Shown here piece by piece: positions 54,555-64,000 of a stretch of DNA of 64,000 bases. Position 1 is the first letter of the stretch; each line of letters starts with the position of its first letter. The position numbers were made by a program, and so were the translations under genes. The DNA is taken from NCBI RefSeq assembly GCF_030518235.1, contig NZ_JAULSA010000005.1, positions 62,001-126,000 of the forward strand, read 5' to 3'. The notes beneath the pieces were generated by a model. That model ran no database searches. It saw nothing but the letters and a program-made list of their open reading frames with translations, and had not been told where the DNA came from. This DNA comes from Saccharibacillus sp. CPCC 101409 (lineage in GTDB: Bacteria; Bacillota; Bacilli; Paenibacillales; Paenibacillaceae).

Positions 54555-55007
54555 TTACTTGCCGATCTGCAGAGCTTTCGAAATCATGGATTTTGTTGCG
54601 TTCAAAGCCGTTACGTTCGCTTCGTACGAACGCGTTGCCGAAATCATATCGACCATTTCCTTCGCGATATCCACATTCGGCATCTGCACGTAACCGTTGG
54701 CGTCCGCATCCGGGTGAGTCGGATTGTATACCTGTTTGAACGGCTCCTGGTCTTCTTGAATCCCGGTTACTTTCACGCCGCTCGCGGCGTTTTTGCCGTT
54801 CATGGCTTTGTTCAGCGTTTGAGCGAAAGGCGATTGGTTGTTCTCCGACAGTACGGTCACTTTCCGGCGGTAAGGTTCCGCTTTACCATCGACGATGGAA
54901 GCGCGGGTCGTATCCGCGTTGGCGATATTGGAGGAGATGACGTCCATCCGCAAGCGCTGGGCGGTCAGGGCCGAAGCGTTGACATCAAAGCCGCTGCTGA
55001 TTCTCAT
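54555..55007 (-). CDS. flgC: Flagellar basal-body rod protein FlgC
   Basis: Proximal rod protein. 150 residues; N-terminal SSNIANADTTRAS and C-terminal VDMISATRSYEANVTALNAT are the rod-family signatures. ATG at 55007, two bases after the flgB stop. Confidence 0.96.
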   Translation of the reverse strand: MRISSGFDVNASALTAQRLRMDVISSNIANADTTRASIVDGKAEPYRRKVTVLSENNQSPFAQTLNKAMNGKNAASGVKVTGIQEDQEPFKQVYNPTHPDADANGYVQMPNVDIAKEMVDMISATRSYEANVTALNATKSMISKALQIGK

Positions 55008-55009
55008 AT

Positions 55010-55417
55010 TTATACGTTGCCTCCCATCGCTGCTCTCATCATTTTGATCTGGTGGTTGACTTCTTCGATGTAAGTGTTATAGCGCAGTTGGTTCTCGGCA
55101 AGAGAAGTCATTTCGCTGTCGATATCCACATTGTTCTTATTGTTGTTCATCGCCGTGCTGTCGTCGCTTGTCACTTTCGCGACAGGAACGGAATTGGAAG
55201 ATCCAATCGCAATATGCCGGGGATTGGTAATTCGCCCCTTAATCGAACTTACACCGTTCATCTCGGATTGAAGCAGGCTTTCAAAGGAGACTTCGGAACG
55301 TTTGAAGTACGGCGTGTCGGCATTGGCAATGTTGTTGGAAATCACTTGCTGTCTCGTATTCGCGGCACCGATTGCGCTTCGCAGTTGTGTAAAGCCCGTA
55401 TCGTTCAAAATGTTCAT
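55010..55417 (-). CDS. flgB: Flagellar basal-body rod protein FlgB
   Basis: Proximal rod protein and first gene of the fla/che block. 135 residues with NNIANADTPYFKRSEVSFES and the C-terminal ENQLRYNTYIEEVNHQIKMM. The ATG at 55417 follows AAGGAG; an in-frame upstream extension of 12 codons is not conserved-looking. A promoter-like -10 lies at 55459-55464. Confidence 0.96.
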   Translation of the reverse strand: MNILNDTGFTQLRSAIGAANTRQQVISNNIANADTPYFKRSEVSFESLLQSEMNGVSSIKGRITNPRHIAIGSSNSVPVAKVTSDDSTAMNNNKNNVDIDSEMTSLAENQLRYNTYIEEVNHQIKMMRAAMGGNV

Positions 55418-55458
55418 GATTACACTCTCCTTTGAGTTAAGCCTTGTGCGCAATATGA

Positions 55459-55464
55459 ATTATA
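55459..55464 (-). promoter_or_regulatory. Predicted -10 element of the fla/che operon promoter
   Basis: TATAAT as transcribed, in an AT-rich context about 42 nt upstream of the flgB start, consistent with a 5' UTR of roughly 35 nt. The -35 is poor, so assignment to sigma-A is tentative. Confidence 0.45.
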
Positions 55465-55615
55465 CACAATTCAATTCAGCTAAACCATCTTTTTTCCCGA
55501 GGCGCCCTCACTTTTTTTTCGGCTGTTTGCATTCGTCCAACCACCCTGCGGAGAGCTGCCGTTCCACATATTATCTATACTAAGTTTCTTCGAGATAGGC
55601 CTATAAAACAATGAG

Positions 55616-55658
55616 AAAAAAGCCCTATCTTTACCTAGTAGGAAGACAGGGCTTTTTC
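55616..55658. terminator. Bidirectional intrinsic terminator after hslU
   Basis: AGCCCTATCTT (55621-55631) pairs with AAGACAGGGCT (55643-55653) through 11 pairs including one G-T, with A6 on one side and T5 on the other, so it can terminate in both directions. The loop is TACCTAGTAGG. It separates the hslVU unit from the fla/che operon. Confidence 0.85.
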
Positions 55659-55784
55659 TTATTTTCCCACTCGCCGCCCGGGGGCCGGAAAAAGAGCGGA
55701 AATGTATGGGTTTTCAGGCTTTTTTCGACGTATGGATGCAAACTTTCGGTCTTGATTTCGATCGCCCCGATCGGAAGATCGGCC

Positions 55785-57191
55785 TTACAAAATGTACTGG
55801 CTGAGGTCTCGGTCTTTGGCGATATCAGACAGTTTTTCGCGCACGTATTCGGGCGTAATCGTCATCTGCTCCAGATTGAGCTCGGGCGCTTCGAACGACA
55901 GGTCCTCCAGCAGCTTTTCCAAAATGGTATGCAGACGCCGCGCGCCGATATTCTCCGTATTCTGGTTGACCGAGGCCGCGATGCTCGCAATCTCGTGGAT
56001 CGCTTCTTCCGAAAAACCGATCTCGATATTTTCGGTTCGCAGCAAATCGACATACTGCTTGGTCAGCGCATTCTGAGGTTCCGTCAAAATCGCGATAAAG
56101 TCTTCCAGCGTCAAACTTTCAAGCTCGACCCGGATCGGGAAACGGCCCTGCAGCTCGGGAATGAGATCCGAAGGCTTCGAAACGTGGAAAGCGCCTGCGG
56201 CGATAAACAGCACGTAGTCGGTCTTGACCGGACCGTATTTGGTCATGATGGTCGAGCCTTCGACGATCGGAAGGATATCCCGCTGCACGCCTTCGCGCGA
56301 AACGTCCGGTCCGTGCCCGCGGCCGCTTCCGGCCACTTTGTCGATCTCGTCGATAAAAATAATGCCCGATTGTTCGGCGCGGCGTACCGCTTCCTGGTTC
56401 ACATCGTCCATATCGATCAGCTTGGAGGCTTCTTCCTGGGTCAGCGCTTTGCGCGCTTCGCGAATCGGCAGCTTGCGGCGCTTGGTGCGCTTCGGCAGGA
56501 AGTTGCCGAGCATCTCCTGGATATTCATGCCCATCTGGTCGTTGCCCTGCCCGGCCAGCATATCGAACATATTCGGCATCGCGTCTTCGACGTCGATCTC
56601 GATTACGTCTTCTTCCAGCTTGCCCGACAGCAGATCGAACCGGATTTTGCGGCGCCGTTCGCTGAGGCTGCCTTCCTCGTAGCGGGTTTTCTCCGGTTCG
56701 GGTTCGGGCGGCTTGTTCTGACCGCCGAACAGCATTTCGAACGGATTGCGCTGCGAAGAAGAAGATTTGGCGGCCGGCACCAGAATTTCGACGATCCGCT
56801 CGTTCGCCATCTCTTCGGCGCGGTCTTTCACTTTCTCGGTTCGTTCCGCTTTGACCATGCGGATCGACGTTTCGACCAGATCGCGCACCATCGCTTCCAC
56901 GTCGCGCCCGACATAGCCGACTTCGGTGAACTTGGTCGCTTCGACTTTGATAAAAGGCGCGCCGACCAGCTTGGCGAGGCGGCGGGCGATTTCCGTTTTG
57001 CCGACGCCGGTCGGTCCGATCATCAAAATATTCTTCGGCACGACTTCGTCGCGCGCTTCTTCGGGAAGCAAACTGCGGCGATAACGGTTGCGCAGGGCGA
57101 CCGCGACAGAGCGCTTGGCCCGTTTTTGTCCGACGATATACTTGTCCAGTTCCGCCACGATCTCCCGCGGTGTCAGGGCTTCGTTTTTCAT
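55785..57191 (-). CDS. hslU: HslU/ClpY ATPase subunit of the HslVU protease
   Basis: AAA+ unfoldase for HslV. 468 residues; Walker A GPTGVGKT at 59-66, [10 protein letters not shown] pore-loop segment, an I domain (about 110-240), Walker [11 protein letters not shown] and sensor region [12 protein letters not shown]. The C-terminal tail SQYIL inserts into HslV. ATG at 57191 behind GGAGG. In B. subtilis codY follows; here a terminator does. Confidence 0.97.
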   Translation of the reverse strand: MKNEALTPREIVAELDKYIVGQKRAKRSVAVALRNRYRRSLLPEEARDEVVPKNILMIGPTGVGKTEIARRLAKLVGAPFIKVEATKFTEVGYVGRDVEAMVRDLVETSIRMVKAERTEKVKDRAEEMANERIVEILVPAAKSSSSQRNPFEMLFGGQNKPPEPEPEKTRYEEGSLSERRRKIRFDLLSGKLEEDVIEIDVEDAMPNMFDMLAGQGNDQMGMNIQEMLGNFLPKRTKRRKLPIREARKALTQEEASKLIDMDDVNQEAVRRAEQSGIIFIDEIDKVAGSGRGHGPDVSREGVQRDILPIVEGSTIMTKYGPVKTDYVLFIAAGAFHVSKPSDLIPELQGRFPIRVELESLTLEDFIAILTEPQNALTKQYVDLLRTENIEIGFSEEAIHEIASIAASVNQNTENIGARRLHTILEKLLEDLSFEAPELNLEQMTITPEYVREKLSDIAKDRDLSQYIL

Positions 57192-57216
57192 GGCTGTACC
57201 CTCCACTTTATAGACA

Positions 57217-57756
57217 TTAAAGTTCTTCGACGATAATGTTGTCGTTCGTGTATACGCAGATCTCGGCCGCGACTTTCAGCGATTCCAATGCGATATCTTT
57301 GGCTTCCAGCGACGCATGGCGCTTCAGCGCGCGCGCCGCGGACAAAGCGAAGTTGCCGCCGGAACCGATCGCGATAATATCGTCGTCGGGCTCGATGATT
57401 TCTCCGTTGCCGGAAATCAGCAGCATGCCTTCTTTGTCCATCACGATCATCAGCGCTTCGAGCTTGCGCAGCATCTGGTCCGTCCGCCATTCTTTGACGA
57501 GCTCGACCGCCGCGCGCTGCAGGTTGCCCTGATGCTCTTCAAGCTTCGCTTCGAACTTCTCGAACAGCGTAATCGCGTCGCCGACCGAACCGGCGAAGCC
57601 CGCAAGCACCTGTCCGCGGTACAATCTGCGTACTTTCTTGGCGTGCTGTTTCATGATAACGTTCTGTCCCATAGTGACCTGTCCGTCGCCGGCGATGGCG
57701 GCTTTGCCGTCTTTGCGCACGGCGCAAATAGTCGTCGCGTGAAACGAGATTTCCAT
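57217..57756 (-). CDS. hslV: HslV/ClpQ peptidase subunit, with an unusual N-terminus
   Basis: Proteasome-like peptidase with 179 residues. The body matches ClpQ ([55 protein letters not shown]). The N-terminus reads [13 protein letters not shown]: removal of Met would expose Glu, not the Thr used by most HslV or the Ser reported for B. subtilis ClpQ (MSSFHATTI). Either further processing is needed or S4/T8 serve differently. ATG at 57756 follows GGAGG and no alternative start codon brings Ser or Thr to the N-terminus. Confidence 0.95.
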   Translation of the reverse strand: MEISFHATTICAVRKDGKAAIAGDGQVTMGQNVIMKQHAKKVRRLYRGQVLAGFAGSVGDAITLFEKFEAKLEEHQGNLQRAAVELVKEWRTDQMLRKLEALMIVMDKEGMLLISGNGEIIEPDDDIIAIGSGGNFALSAARALKRHASLEAKDIALESLKVAAEICVYTNDNIIVEEL

Positions 57757-57783
57757 CGTGATCCTCCTCTTCGTGCAGTCCGG

Positions 57784-59115
57784 TCAGCCGTGTACGGCGT
57801 TCAATGCCCGCTCCCCTGTAAAGGAAGCCAGCCGGTCGAGCGCCCGCATGGCCAGAGCTTCGTTCTTTTCTTTTTTGTTGCGGATCTTCTGTTCGAGCTT
57901 CGGCAGCAGGCCGAAATTCGCGTTCATCGGCTGGAAGTGATCCGGATCGGCGGTCGTGATATAACGCGCCATGCCGCCGAGCGTCGTCTCTTCCGGGAAT
58001 ACGACCTGTTCTTTGCCGAGCGCCAGATGCGCCGCGTTGATACCGGCGATCAGCCCCGAAGCGGCCGATTCCACATAGCCTTCGACGCCCGTCATCTGGC
58101 CGGCGAAGAACAGATTCGGCCGGTTCTTGCACTGGTACGTCGGCTCGAGCAGCTTGGGCGAGTTGATAAACGTATTGCGGTGCATGACGCCGTAGCGCAC
58201 GATATCGACGTTTTCCAGGCCGGGAATCAGCTGGAACACCCGTTTTTGCTCGCCCCACTTCAGGTGCGTCTGGAAACCGACCAGGTTGTACAGCGTGCCC
58301 GCCGCGTTGTCCTGCCGCAGCTGAACGACCGCGAACGGCAGCTTGCCGGTACGCGGATCGGGCAGCCCGACCGGCTTCATCGGCCCGAACAGCGCCGTCT
58401 GGCGGCCGCGGCGCATCATGATTTCGATCGGCATGCAGCCTTCGAAATAAATTTCTTTCTCGAATTCTTTGAGCTCGGCCGTCTCGGCCGAAATCAGTGC
58501 TTCGTAGAACGTATCGAATTCTTCTTCGGTCATCGGACAGTTCAGGTAAGCCGCTTCGCCTTTGTCGTAACGCGAAGCGAGATACACTTTGTCCATATCG
58601 ATCGAGTCTTTCTCGATAATCGGAGCGGCGGCGTCGTAAAAGTAGAAATACTCCTCGCCCATAAACGCTTTGATCTGCGACGACAGCGACGGGGAAGTCA
58701 GCGGTCCCGTGGCGATCACGACGATGCCGTCTTCCGGAATCTCCGTCACTTCTTCTTCGCGCACATCCACAAGCGGATGTTCCTTGAGCGCCTGCGTAAT
58801 GCCGCCCGAGAACAGATCGCGGTCGACGGCCAGCGCGCCGCCGGCCGGAACCGCGCTGGCGTCGGCTTTGCCGATCACCAGCGAATCCAGCCGCCGCATT
58901 TCTTCTTTCAGCACGCCGACCGCTCCCGTAAACCCGTTCGCGCGCAGCGAATTGCTGCAAACCAGCTCCGCAAAATAAGAAGTGTGATGAGCCGGCGTTT
59001 TGACTTTCGGCCGCATCTCGTAGAGCGTAACCGGGACGCCGCGGCTGGCGATCTGCCAGGCCGCTTCGCTTCCGGCCAATCCCGCTCCGATTACCGTTAC
59101 TCGTTGATTGCTCAC
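57784..59115 (-). CDS. trmFO: Folate-dependent tRNA-U54 methyltransferase TrmFO
   Basis: FAD enzyme forming ribothymidine-54 in tRNA with methylene-tetrahydrofolate. 443 residues; FAD-binding [12 protein letters not shown] at 10-21, C53 in [12 protein letters not shown], and a second cysteine in FEGCMPIE near 225, matching the cysteines known to be needed. GTG start at 59115 behind GGGGGG. hslV follows after 27 nt, with no xerC between. Confidence 0.97.
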   Translation of the reverse strand: MSNQRVTVIGAGLAGSEAAWQIASRGVPVTLYEMRPKVKTPAHHTSYFAELVCSNSLRANGFTGAVGVLKEEMRRLDSLVIGKADASAVPAGGALAVDRDLFSGGITQALKEHPLVDVREEEVTEIPEDGIVVIATGPLTSPSLSSQIKAFMGEEYFYFYDAAAPIIEKDSIDMDKVYLASRYDKGEAAYLNCPMTEEEFDTFYEALISAETAELKEFEKEIYFEGCMPIEIMMRRGRQTALFGPMKPVGLPDPRTGKLPFAVVQLRQDNAAGTLYNLVGFQTHLKWGEQKRVFQLIPGLENVDIVRYGVMHRNTFINSPKLLEPTYQCKNRPNLFFAGQMTGVEGYVESAASGLIAGINAAHLALGKEQVVFPEETTLGGMARYITTADPDHFQPMNANFGLLPKLEQKIRNKKEKNEALAMRALDRLASFTGERALNAVHG

Positions 59116-59133
59116 TTCAATGATCCCCCCGTG

Positions 59134-61233
59134 TTAAGCTTCCGCCGTGTCTTCGCTGTCTTCGAGCATTTCCGTGTGGTCGCACGATGTACACTGAAGC
59201 TTCGTCCCCTGCTTGCTGCGTTTTTCGACCATCAGCGAGCTGCACACCGGGCACGGCTTCGGCGACGGGCGGTCCCACGACACGAAGTCGCACTCCGGAT
59301 ACTTATCGCAGCCGTAGAAGACGCGCCCCTTTTTGCTGCGGCGTTCGACCACATGCCCTTCTTTGCATTTCGGGCAGGTCACGCCGATATTTTTGACGAT
59401 CGGACGGGTATTGCGGCAGTCCGGGAAGCCGGAACAGGCCAGGAACTTGCCGAACCGTCCCATTTTGTACACCATCGGCTTGCCGCATTTGTCGCAAACC
59501 TCGTCCGAAACCTCGTCCTGGATTTCGATTTCTTTCATTTCTTCTTCGGCGACTTCGAGTCTTTTCTCGAAGCTGCCGTAGAATTCCTGGAGCACCCGCA
59601 CCCACTGTTCTTCGCCTTCTTCCACATGGTCGAGGCTTTCTTCCATGTGGGCGGTAAACTCGGCGTCGAGGATCTCGGGGAAAAATTGCTCCATCTGCTC
59701 GTTGATCAGCTCGCCGAGCTCCGTCGGCATAAATTTCTTTTCTTCGATCGCCACATAGCCGCGTTTCTGGATCGTTTCCAGCGTCGGCGCATACGTACTC
59801 GGGCGTCCGATGCCGAGCTCTTCCAGCGTTTTGACGAGCCGGGCTTCCGTATAGCGCGGAGGCGGCTGCGTAAAGTGCTGCTTCGGCTCGATTTCTTTGC
59901 GTTCGAGCTGATCGCCTTTGGCAAGCGCCGGCAGGAACTTGTCTTCTTCCACGCTGCCGTCGTCGTTACCTTCCACATACACTTTCATAAAGCCCTGAAA
60001 ACGCACTTTCGAGCCGACTGCGCGGAATGTCGCGCTGCCGGCCGCAATATCCACCGACAGCGTATCGAGAACGGCGGAAGACATCTGGCTGGCGACGAAG
60101 CGCTCCCAGACCAGCTTGTACAAACGGAACTGATCGCGGCTCATAAAACTTTTTACCGAATCGGGATCGCGTTCCATCGAAGTCGGACGAACCGCTTCGT
60201 GCGCATCCTGCGCGCCGGCCGATTTTTTGGAATACTGGCGCGGCGTTTCGGGCGCGAAATCTTCGCCGTAGCGTTCCACGATAAAAGCTTTCGCTTCTTC
60301 CTGGGCGCTGGCGGCGATCCGGGTGGAGTCGGTACGCATGTAGGTGATCAGGCCGACCGTGCCTTCTTTGCCGAGGTCGATCCCTTCGTAAAGCTGCTGA
60401 GCGACCGACATCGTTTTGGCCGCGCGGAAGTTCAGTTTGCGGGCGGCCTCCTGCTGCAGTGAGCTTGTCGTAAACGGAGGGGACGGATGGCGCTGGCGTT
60501 CTCTTTCCTTCACTTCGCCTACGACAAAATCCTTTCCTGCGAAAGCGTTCAGCACTTCCTGGACTTCCTGTTCGCTGCGGAGCTCTTTCTTGCCGCCGTC
60601 CAATTGATGGAACTTGGCTTCGAATTCGTTGCCTTTGACGGCCAGACGGGCCGTAATGCTCCAGTACTCTTCCGGCACGAATTCGGAAATCTCGTTCTCC
60701 CGGTCGATAATCAGCTTGACCGCCACCGATTGTACGCGTCCGGCGGACAGTCCTTTTTTGACTTTTTTCCACAGCAGCGGACTGATCTTGTAGCCGACCA
60801 GACGGTCGAGAATGCGCCGCGCCTGCTGGGCGTTCACCAGATCCATGTTGATCGGTCTCGGCGTCTTGAACGCGTCTTTGACCGCCTGCTTGGTGATTTC
60901 GTTGAATACGACCCGGCAGTCCTGCACGTTGTCGATTTCGAGCGCGTGCGCCAGATGCCAGGCGATGGCTTCCCCTTCGCGATCGGGGTCGGCCGCGAGA
61001 TAGACTTTTTTGACTTTTTTGCTTGCGTCTTTCAGTTCTTTCAGGATGGAGCCTTTGCCGCGGATCGTAATGTACTTGGGATTGAATTCGTTTTCCACTT
61101 CGACTCCGATTTGGCTCTTCGGCAGATCCCGAATATGCCCCATGGACGCTTTGACGATAAATTTACTGCCCAGATATTTGCCGATCGTCTTCGCCTTTGC
61201 AGGCGATTCCACGATGACGAGCGAATCCGCCAT
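59134..61233 (-). CDS. topA: DNA topoisomerase I
   Basis: Type IA topoisomerase relaxing negative supercoils. 699 residues: TOPRIM domain with IVESPAKAK near 7-15 and DPDREGE at 82-88; active-site tyrosine Y298 in [11 protein letters not shown]; three C-terminal zinc ribbons with CxxC pairs ([24 protein letters not shown]). ATG at 61233 behind GGGGGA. Between dprA and trmFO. Confidence 0.98.
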   Translation of the reverse strand: MADSLVIVESPAKAKTIGKYLGSKFIVKASMGHIRDLPKSQIGVEVENEFNPKYITIRGKGSILKELKDASKKVKKVYLAADPDREGEAIAWHLAHALEIDNVQDCRVVFNEITKQAVKDAFKTPRPINMDLVNAQQARRILDRLVGYKISPLLWKKVKKGLSAGRVQSVAVKLIIDRENEISEFVPEEYWSITARLAVKGNEFEAKFHQLDGGKKELRSEQEVQEVLNAFAGKDFVVGEVKERERQRHPSPPFTTSSLQQEAARKLNFRAAKTMSVAQQLYEGIDLGKEGTVGLITYMRTDSTRIAASAQEEAKAFIVERYGEDFAPETPRQYSKKSAGAQDAHEAVRPTSMERDPDSVKSFMSRDQFRLYKLVWERFVASQMSSAVLDTLSVDIAAGSATFRAVGSKVRFQGFMKVYVEGNDDGSVEEDKFLPALAKGDQLERKEIEPKQHFTQPPPRYTEARLVKTLEELGIGRPSTYAPTLETIQKRGYVAIEEKKFMPTELGELINEQMEQFFPEILDAEFTAHMEESLDHVEEGEEQWVRVLQEFYGSFEKRLEVAEEEMKEIEIQDEVSDEVCDKCGKPMVYKMGRFGKFLACSGFPDCRNTRPIVKNIGVTCPKCKEGHVVERRSKKGRVFYGCDKYPECDFVSWDRPSPKPCPVCSSLMVEKRSKQGTKLQCTSCDHTEMLEDSEDTAEA

Positions 61234-61264
61234 AGGTTCGTCCCCCTTTCGTATTTTGCGCGCT

Positions 61265-61302
61265 GGCGCGGTTTTCCGGGCCGTGCAGCCCTGGACCGCG
61301 CC
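61265..61302 (-). other. Hairpin between dprA and topA
   Basis: As transcribed, GGCGCGGT pairs perfectly with ACCGCGCC around a 22-nt GC-rich loop in the 90-nt spacer. There is no T-tract; a role in mRNA stability or attenuation is only inferred. Confidence 0.4.
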
Positions 61303-61323
61303 GGTTTGTCGGTGATTGCGATA

Positions 61324-62451
61324 TCAAGGGATGGGATCTCCTATCCATGTATAAGCGGCGCCGGAGAGCGATTTGACCCGACTTTTTATGATTAAAGATA
61401 GCAGAACGGAATGTAAAAGTCCAAACTCCCAGGATGTCTGCCGCTGCAGTTCATCGATGCTTGCATCCCCCTGCTCCAATATAACGTATATCGTCCGCTC
61501 CTCTTTTGTCAATTTTTCAGGTTCGTCTTTTTTTGCTCCGCTTCTCGGCGCCGGTTCGAACAAATGGCCGTATTCCTCCAAAATATCTTCCGCGCTTCCG
61601 CAGGGTTTCGCCCCGTTTTTGAGCAGGCCGAACGTTCCCGCGCTCTTGGGCGACGTGACCGGTCCGGGTACGGCGAATACGTCGCGTCCGGCTTCCAGCG
61701 CGGAATCGGCCGTAATCAGCGAGCCGCTGCGCTGCGCCGCTTCCACGACCACGACGCCGCGCGCAAGACCCGCGATAATCCGGTTGCGCAGCGGGAACAG
61801 CCCCGGAGACGGCGGAGTGCCCGGCGGAAACTCCGATATCACAAGCCCCGATTGCGCAATCTCCCGGTGCAGCGGACGATGTTCCGGAGGATACGCGACA
61901 TCGACGCCTGTTCCGAGCACAGCGATCGTGCTCCCGTGTCTGCGCAGCGCTTCGCGGTGGCAGATTCCGTCGATGCCCCTCGCCATTCCGCTGACCACGC
62001 AGACCCCGCTTTCGGCCAGGTCGCCGGCGATCCGTTCGCAGACCGTTTTGCCGTAAACGGTGGGCGAACGCGTGCCGACGATCGCGATGCCGAAACTTGC
62101 CAGCAGCTCCCGGCGGCCCGACGCATACAAAATCCAGGGAGGCCGCGCGGTTTCCTTCATTAAAGTAGGGTATTCGTCGTCGAAAAAAGAAACCGGCGCG
62201 ATTCCGCGGCCCAGCAGTTCCTCGCTGCGTTCCCGCATCGTCCTCAGCTTCGCGTTTGCCGCCGCGGCCGCCGGGCCGCTTTTCGCTCCGAGCCGTATCC
62301 AGTCCTGCCGTTCAAGCTCAAACAGCTCTCCGTACGGCACGCCGTTTCCCGCCGCGATCTGCATCATCTCGTAGATACTTTTCCAGCCGATGCCTTTGGT
62401 TTCGTGCAAAGCCAGCAGCCACAGCGACGCCATTATGTTTTCGTTGGTCAT
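61324..62451 (-). CDS. dprA: DNA-processing protein DprA
   Basis: Loads RecA on incoming single-stranded DNA during transformation. 375 residues: N-terminal SAM-like region, the Rossmann core with IVGTRSPTVYG, SGMARGIDGICH, LGTGVDVAYPPEH and FPLRNRIIAGLARGVVVVEA, and a C-terminal winged-helix segment. ATG at 62451 behind GGAGG; an in-frame upstream extension crosses the terminator and is not coding. Confidence 0.96.
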   Translation of the reverse strand: MTNENIMASLWLLALHETKGIGWKSIYEMMQIAAGNGVPYGELFELERQDWIRLGAKSGPAAAAANAKLRTMRERSEELLGRGIAPVSFFDDEYPTLMKETARPPWILYASGRRELLASFGIAIVGTRSPTVYGKTVCERIAGDLAESGVCVVSGMARGIDGICHREALRRHGSTIAVLGTGVDVAYPPEHRPLHREIAQSGLVISEFPPGTPPSPGLFPLRNRIIAGLARGVVVVEAAQRSGSLITADSALEAGRDVFAVPGPVTSPKSAGTFGLLKNGAKPCGSAEDILEEYGHLFEPAPRSGAKKDEPEKLTKEERTIYVILEQGDASIDELQRQTSWEFGLLHSVLLSLIIKSRVKSLSGAAYTWIGDPIP

Positions 62452-62502
62452 TTCTCTGCCTCCGTCTTCCCGTTTCGAGTGGATTCCATTGAAAATAAAC
62501 GC

Positions 62503-62543
62503 AAAAAGCAGCCCTTCTTCCCGCATGGGGAAAGAAAGGCTGC
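62503..62543 (-). terminator. Intrinsic terminator after sucCD
   Basis: As transcribed, GCAGCCTTTCTTTCCC pairs with GGGAAGAAGGGCTGC across a short loop, followed by TTTTTGCG. It ends the sucCD unit about 95 nt after the sucD stop. Confidence 0.9.
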
Positions 62544-62637
62544 CTGCCTTGTGTCTGAATTTATTCGATTGCATTCCTGCCGTTACCGGCGGACTGCCCG
62601 CGCTCTTCCGTCATTGTGACAAAAAAGCGCCGGACAA

Positions 62638-63567
62638 TCAACCCGCCGTGAACGTATCCAGAACGCCGCGCTCTTCCAGAACGGAAACGAGCGTCGCGCC
62701 CATTTCGGCCGGAGTCGGAGCGACCTTGATGCCGCACTCTTCGAGCTTGGCGATCTTCTCGGCCGCCGTGCCTTTGCCGCCGGAAATGATCGCGCCGGCA
62801 TGGCCCATGCGTTTTCCCGGAGGCGCGGTGGCGCCGCCGATAAAGCCGACGACGGGCTTGGTCATGTTGGCTTTGATCCACTCGGCCGCTTCTTCTTCCG
62901 CGGTGCCGCCGATCTCGCCGATCATGACAACCGCCTGCGTGTCTTCGTCTTCGTTAAACAGCTTCAGGATATCGATAAACTCCGAACCCTTGACCGGGTC
63001 GCCGCCGATGCCGACAGCCGTCGACTGGCCGATGCCGCGCGTCGTCAGCTGATGCACGGCTTCGTACGTCAGCGTTCCGCTGCGGGATACGACGCCCACT
63101 TTACCCGCTTTGTGGATATAGCCCGGCATAATGCCGATCTTGCACGCTTCCGGCGTAATGACGCCCGGGCAGTTCGGCCCGATCAGCACCGTTTTCTTGC
63201 CTTCGAGATAGCGCTTGACCTTAACCATGTCGATAACCGGAATGCCTTCCGTGATACAGATGACCAATTCCAGCTCGGCGTCGATCGCTTCCATAATCGA
63301 GTCCGCGGCGAATGCCGGCGGCACGTAGATCACGCTGGCCGTCGCTCCTGTCGCTTTTACGGCGTCGTCTACCGTATTGAATACCGGAAGTTTGACGCTT
63401 TTGCCGCCTTCAAGCTGGATTTCGATATCGGTGCCGCCTTTGCCCGGCGTTACGCCGCCGACCATCTGCGTACCGTATTCGAGCGCGCCTTTCGTATGAA
63501 AAAGGCCGGTCTCGCCCGTAATCCCCTGCGTAATGACTTTCGTATTTTTATCTACCAGAATACTCAT
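62638..63567 (-). CDS. sucD: Succinyl-CoA ligase alpha subunit
   Basis: TCA-cycle enzyme coupling succinyl-CoA to nucleoside triphosphate formation. 309 residues; CoA-binding Rossmann region at the N-terminus ([20 protein letters not shown]) and the phosphorylated histidine H256 in [18 protein letters not shown]. Compared with the E. coli and B. subtilis proteins as I recall them, a segment [14 protein letters not shown] near 48-61 is about nine residues longer. ATG at 63567. Confidence 0.97.
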   Translation of the reverse strand: MSILVDKNTKVITQGITGETGLFHTKGALEYGTQMVGGVTPGKGGTDIEIQLEGGKSVKLPVFNTVDDAVKATGATASVIYVPPAFAADSIMEAIDAELELVICITEGIPVIDMVKVKRYLEGKKTVLIGPNCPGVITPEACKIGIMPGYIHKAGKVGVVSRSGTLTYEAVHQLTTRGIGQSTAVGIGGDPVKGSEFIDILKLFNEDEDTQAVVMIGEIGGTAEEEAAEWIKANMTKPVVGFIGGATAPPGKRMGHAGAIISGGKGTAAEKIAKLEECGIKVAPTPAEMGATLVSVLEERGVLDTFTAG

Positions 63568-63651
63568 GCCCGATCCACATCCTCCGTATAAAGTCGGTTT
63601 GCGAAATTTCCGCCTCGGTGATTCAGACGATTCCTGCTGCGTGTCTGTCGC

Positions 63652-64000
63652 TTAAACGAGTTCGACGATTTTCTGGGCGCCGTCGGCCATCGAGTCCGCG
63701 GACACGATGTTCAGTCCGGATTCGCCCAGGATCTTTTTGCCGAGATCGACATTCGTCCCTTCAAGACGCACTACGAGAGGCTTGTCCAGCTTGACCTGCT
63801 TCGCCGCTTCGACCACGCCGTCCGCGATGACGTCGCACTTCATGATGCCGCCGAAAATATTGATAAAGATCCCTTTCACTTCCGGATCGGACAGGATGAT
63901 CTTGAACGCTTCGGTGACTTTTTCTTTCGTTGCACCGCCCCCTACGTCCAGGAAGTTGGCGGGTTCGCCGCCGTAGTATTTGATAATATCCATCGTCGCC
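63652..64000 (-). CDS. sucC: Succinyl-CoA ligase beta subunit, C-terminal part
   Basis: Only the last 115 codons lie in the window. The sequence [20 protein letters not shown] then [21 protein letters not shown] and [14 protein letters not shown] are standard C-terminal SucC motifs. It precedes sucD by 84 nt. Confidence 0.97.
   Translation of the reverse strand, partial: ATMDIIKYYGGEPANFLDVGGGATKEKVTEAFKIILSDPEVKGIFINIFGGIMKCDVIADGVVEAAKQVKLDKPLVVRLEGTNVDLGKKILGESGLNIVSADSMADGAQKIVELV

Larger units (their letters stand above)
55418..55784 (-). promoter_or_regulatory. Spacer between hslU and flgB: fla/che promoter region, no codY
   Basis: No gene is supported in these 367 nt. The flgB side holds the ribosome binding site and a perfect -10 TATAAT (55459-55464) about 45 nt before the ATG, but no good -35 at 16-18 bases (TGGTTT at 17), so it may need an activator or be weak. 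The middle is A/T-rich with a second -10-like GATAAT near 55570 and a short GAGG/CCTC hairpin flanked by A- and T-runs near 55500. No SigD-type TAAA-N15-GCCGATAT site was seen. The hslU side holds a bidirectional terminator. Confidence 0.5.

Noticed and set aside
55418-55500. A SigD-type promoter before flgB
   Set aside because: No TAAA-N15-GCCGATAT-like pair was found in the spacer.
55465-55600. GGACGAATGCAAACAGCC in the flgB upstream region, reminiscent of the c-di-GMP-I riboswitch core
   Set aside because: The paired stems, the second conserved strand and the tetraloop/receptor elements of that class are missing, and the match has an insertion in the core.
57316-60462. A 1048-codon plus-strand open frame opposite hslV, trmFO and topA
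   Set aside because: Same reason: it is a mirror of strongly coding minus-strand frames, with His/Arg/Asp-rich composition typical of antisense translation.
62452-62574. A 41-codon N-terminal extension of DprA
   Set aside because: It reads through the sucCD terminator hairpin and lies upstream of a good ribosome binding site at the conserved start.

Overview
The window looks like a Bacillota chromosome of the Paenibacillaceae type (Paenibacillus, Saccharibacillus or Cohnella relatives). Support comes from a PolC-type replicative polymerase with an internal exonuclease, a ClpYQ/HslVU pair beside a fla/che operon ordered as in Bacillus, FliY, CheC, CheD, FlbD/SwrD and SwrB-like genes, strong AGGAGG-type ribosome binding sites, frequent GTG and TTG starts, and G+C that is high for the phylum (judged by eye). 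Every gene I can support, 65 in all, lies on the minus strand, so transcription runs from high to low coordinates. No tRNA, rRNA, IS element, prophage or CRISPR array is visible.

In transcription order the first block (64000-55785) holds the end of sucC, sucD, a strong terminator, dprA, topA, trmFO, hslV and hslU. In Bacillus subtilis xerC/codV lies between trmFO and clpQ, and codY lies between clpY and flgB; neither gene is present here. A bidirectional terminator closes hslU.

The second block (about 55465-23017) is a fla/che operon of about 32 kb: flgB flgC fliE fliF fliG fliH fliI fliJ motE fliK flgD, a TIGR02530-type gene, flgE, flbD fliL fliM fliY cheY fliO fliP fliQ fliR flhB flhA flhF flhG cheB cheA cheW cheC cheD, a small membrane-protein gene, sigD, fapA, a small hydrophilic gene, a swrB-like gene and an MltG-like membrane-anchored gene. 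Together these build the basal body, export gate, ATPase complex, hook and switch, supply the chemotaxis kinase and adaptation system, and end with the sigma factor for late genes. Genes are mostly within a few bases of each other or overlap. The two largest gaps inside the block, before fliI and before flgE, each carry a copy of an unexplained repeated, probably structured element of about 80 nt. This is the most interesting signal in the window.

The third block (22868-9558) starts at a sigma-A-type promoter and carries rpsB, tsf, pyrH, frr, uppS, cdsA, dxr, rseP, proS and polC. It links translation, UMP synthesis, lipid carrier and phospholipid synthesis, the MEP pathway and DNA replication. 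Four terminator-like hairpins lie within this run. proS encodes a short ProRS of archaeal/eukaryotic type rather than the long bacterial type.

The fourth block (9522-1322) starts at a near-consensus promoter with a leader hairpin and is the nusA-infB operon: rimP, nusA, rnpM/ylxR, ylxQ, infB, rbfA, nrnA, truB, ribF. rpsO follows with its own promoter and structured leader, then pnp, which runs off the left edge.
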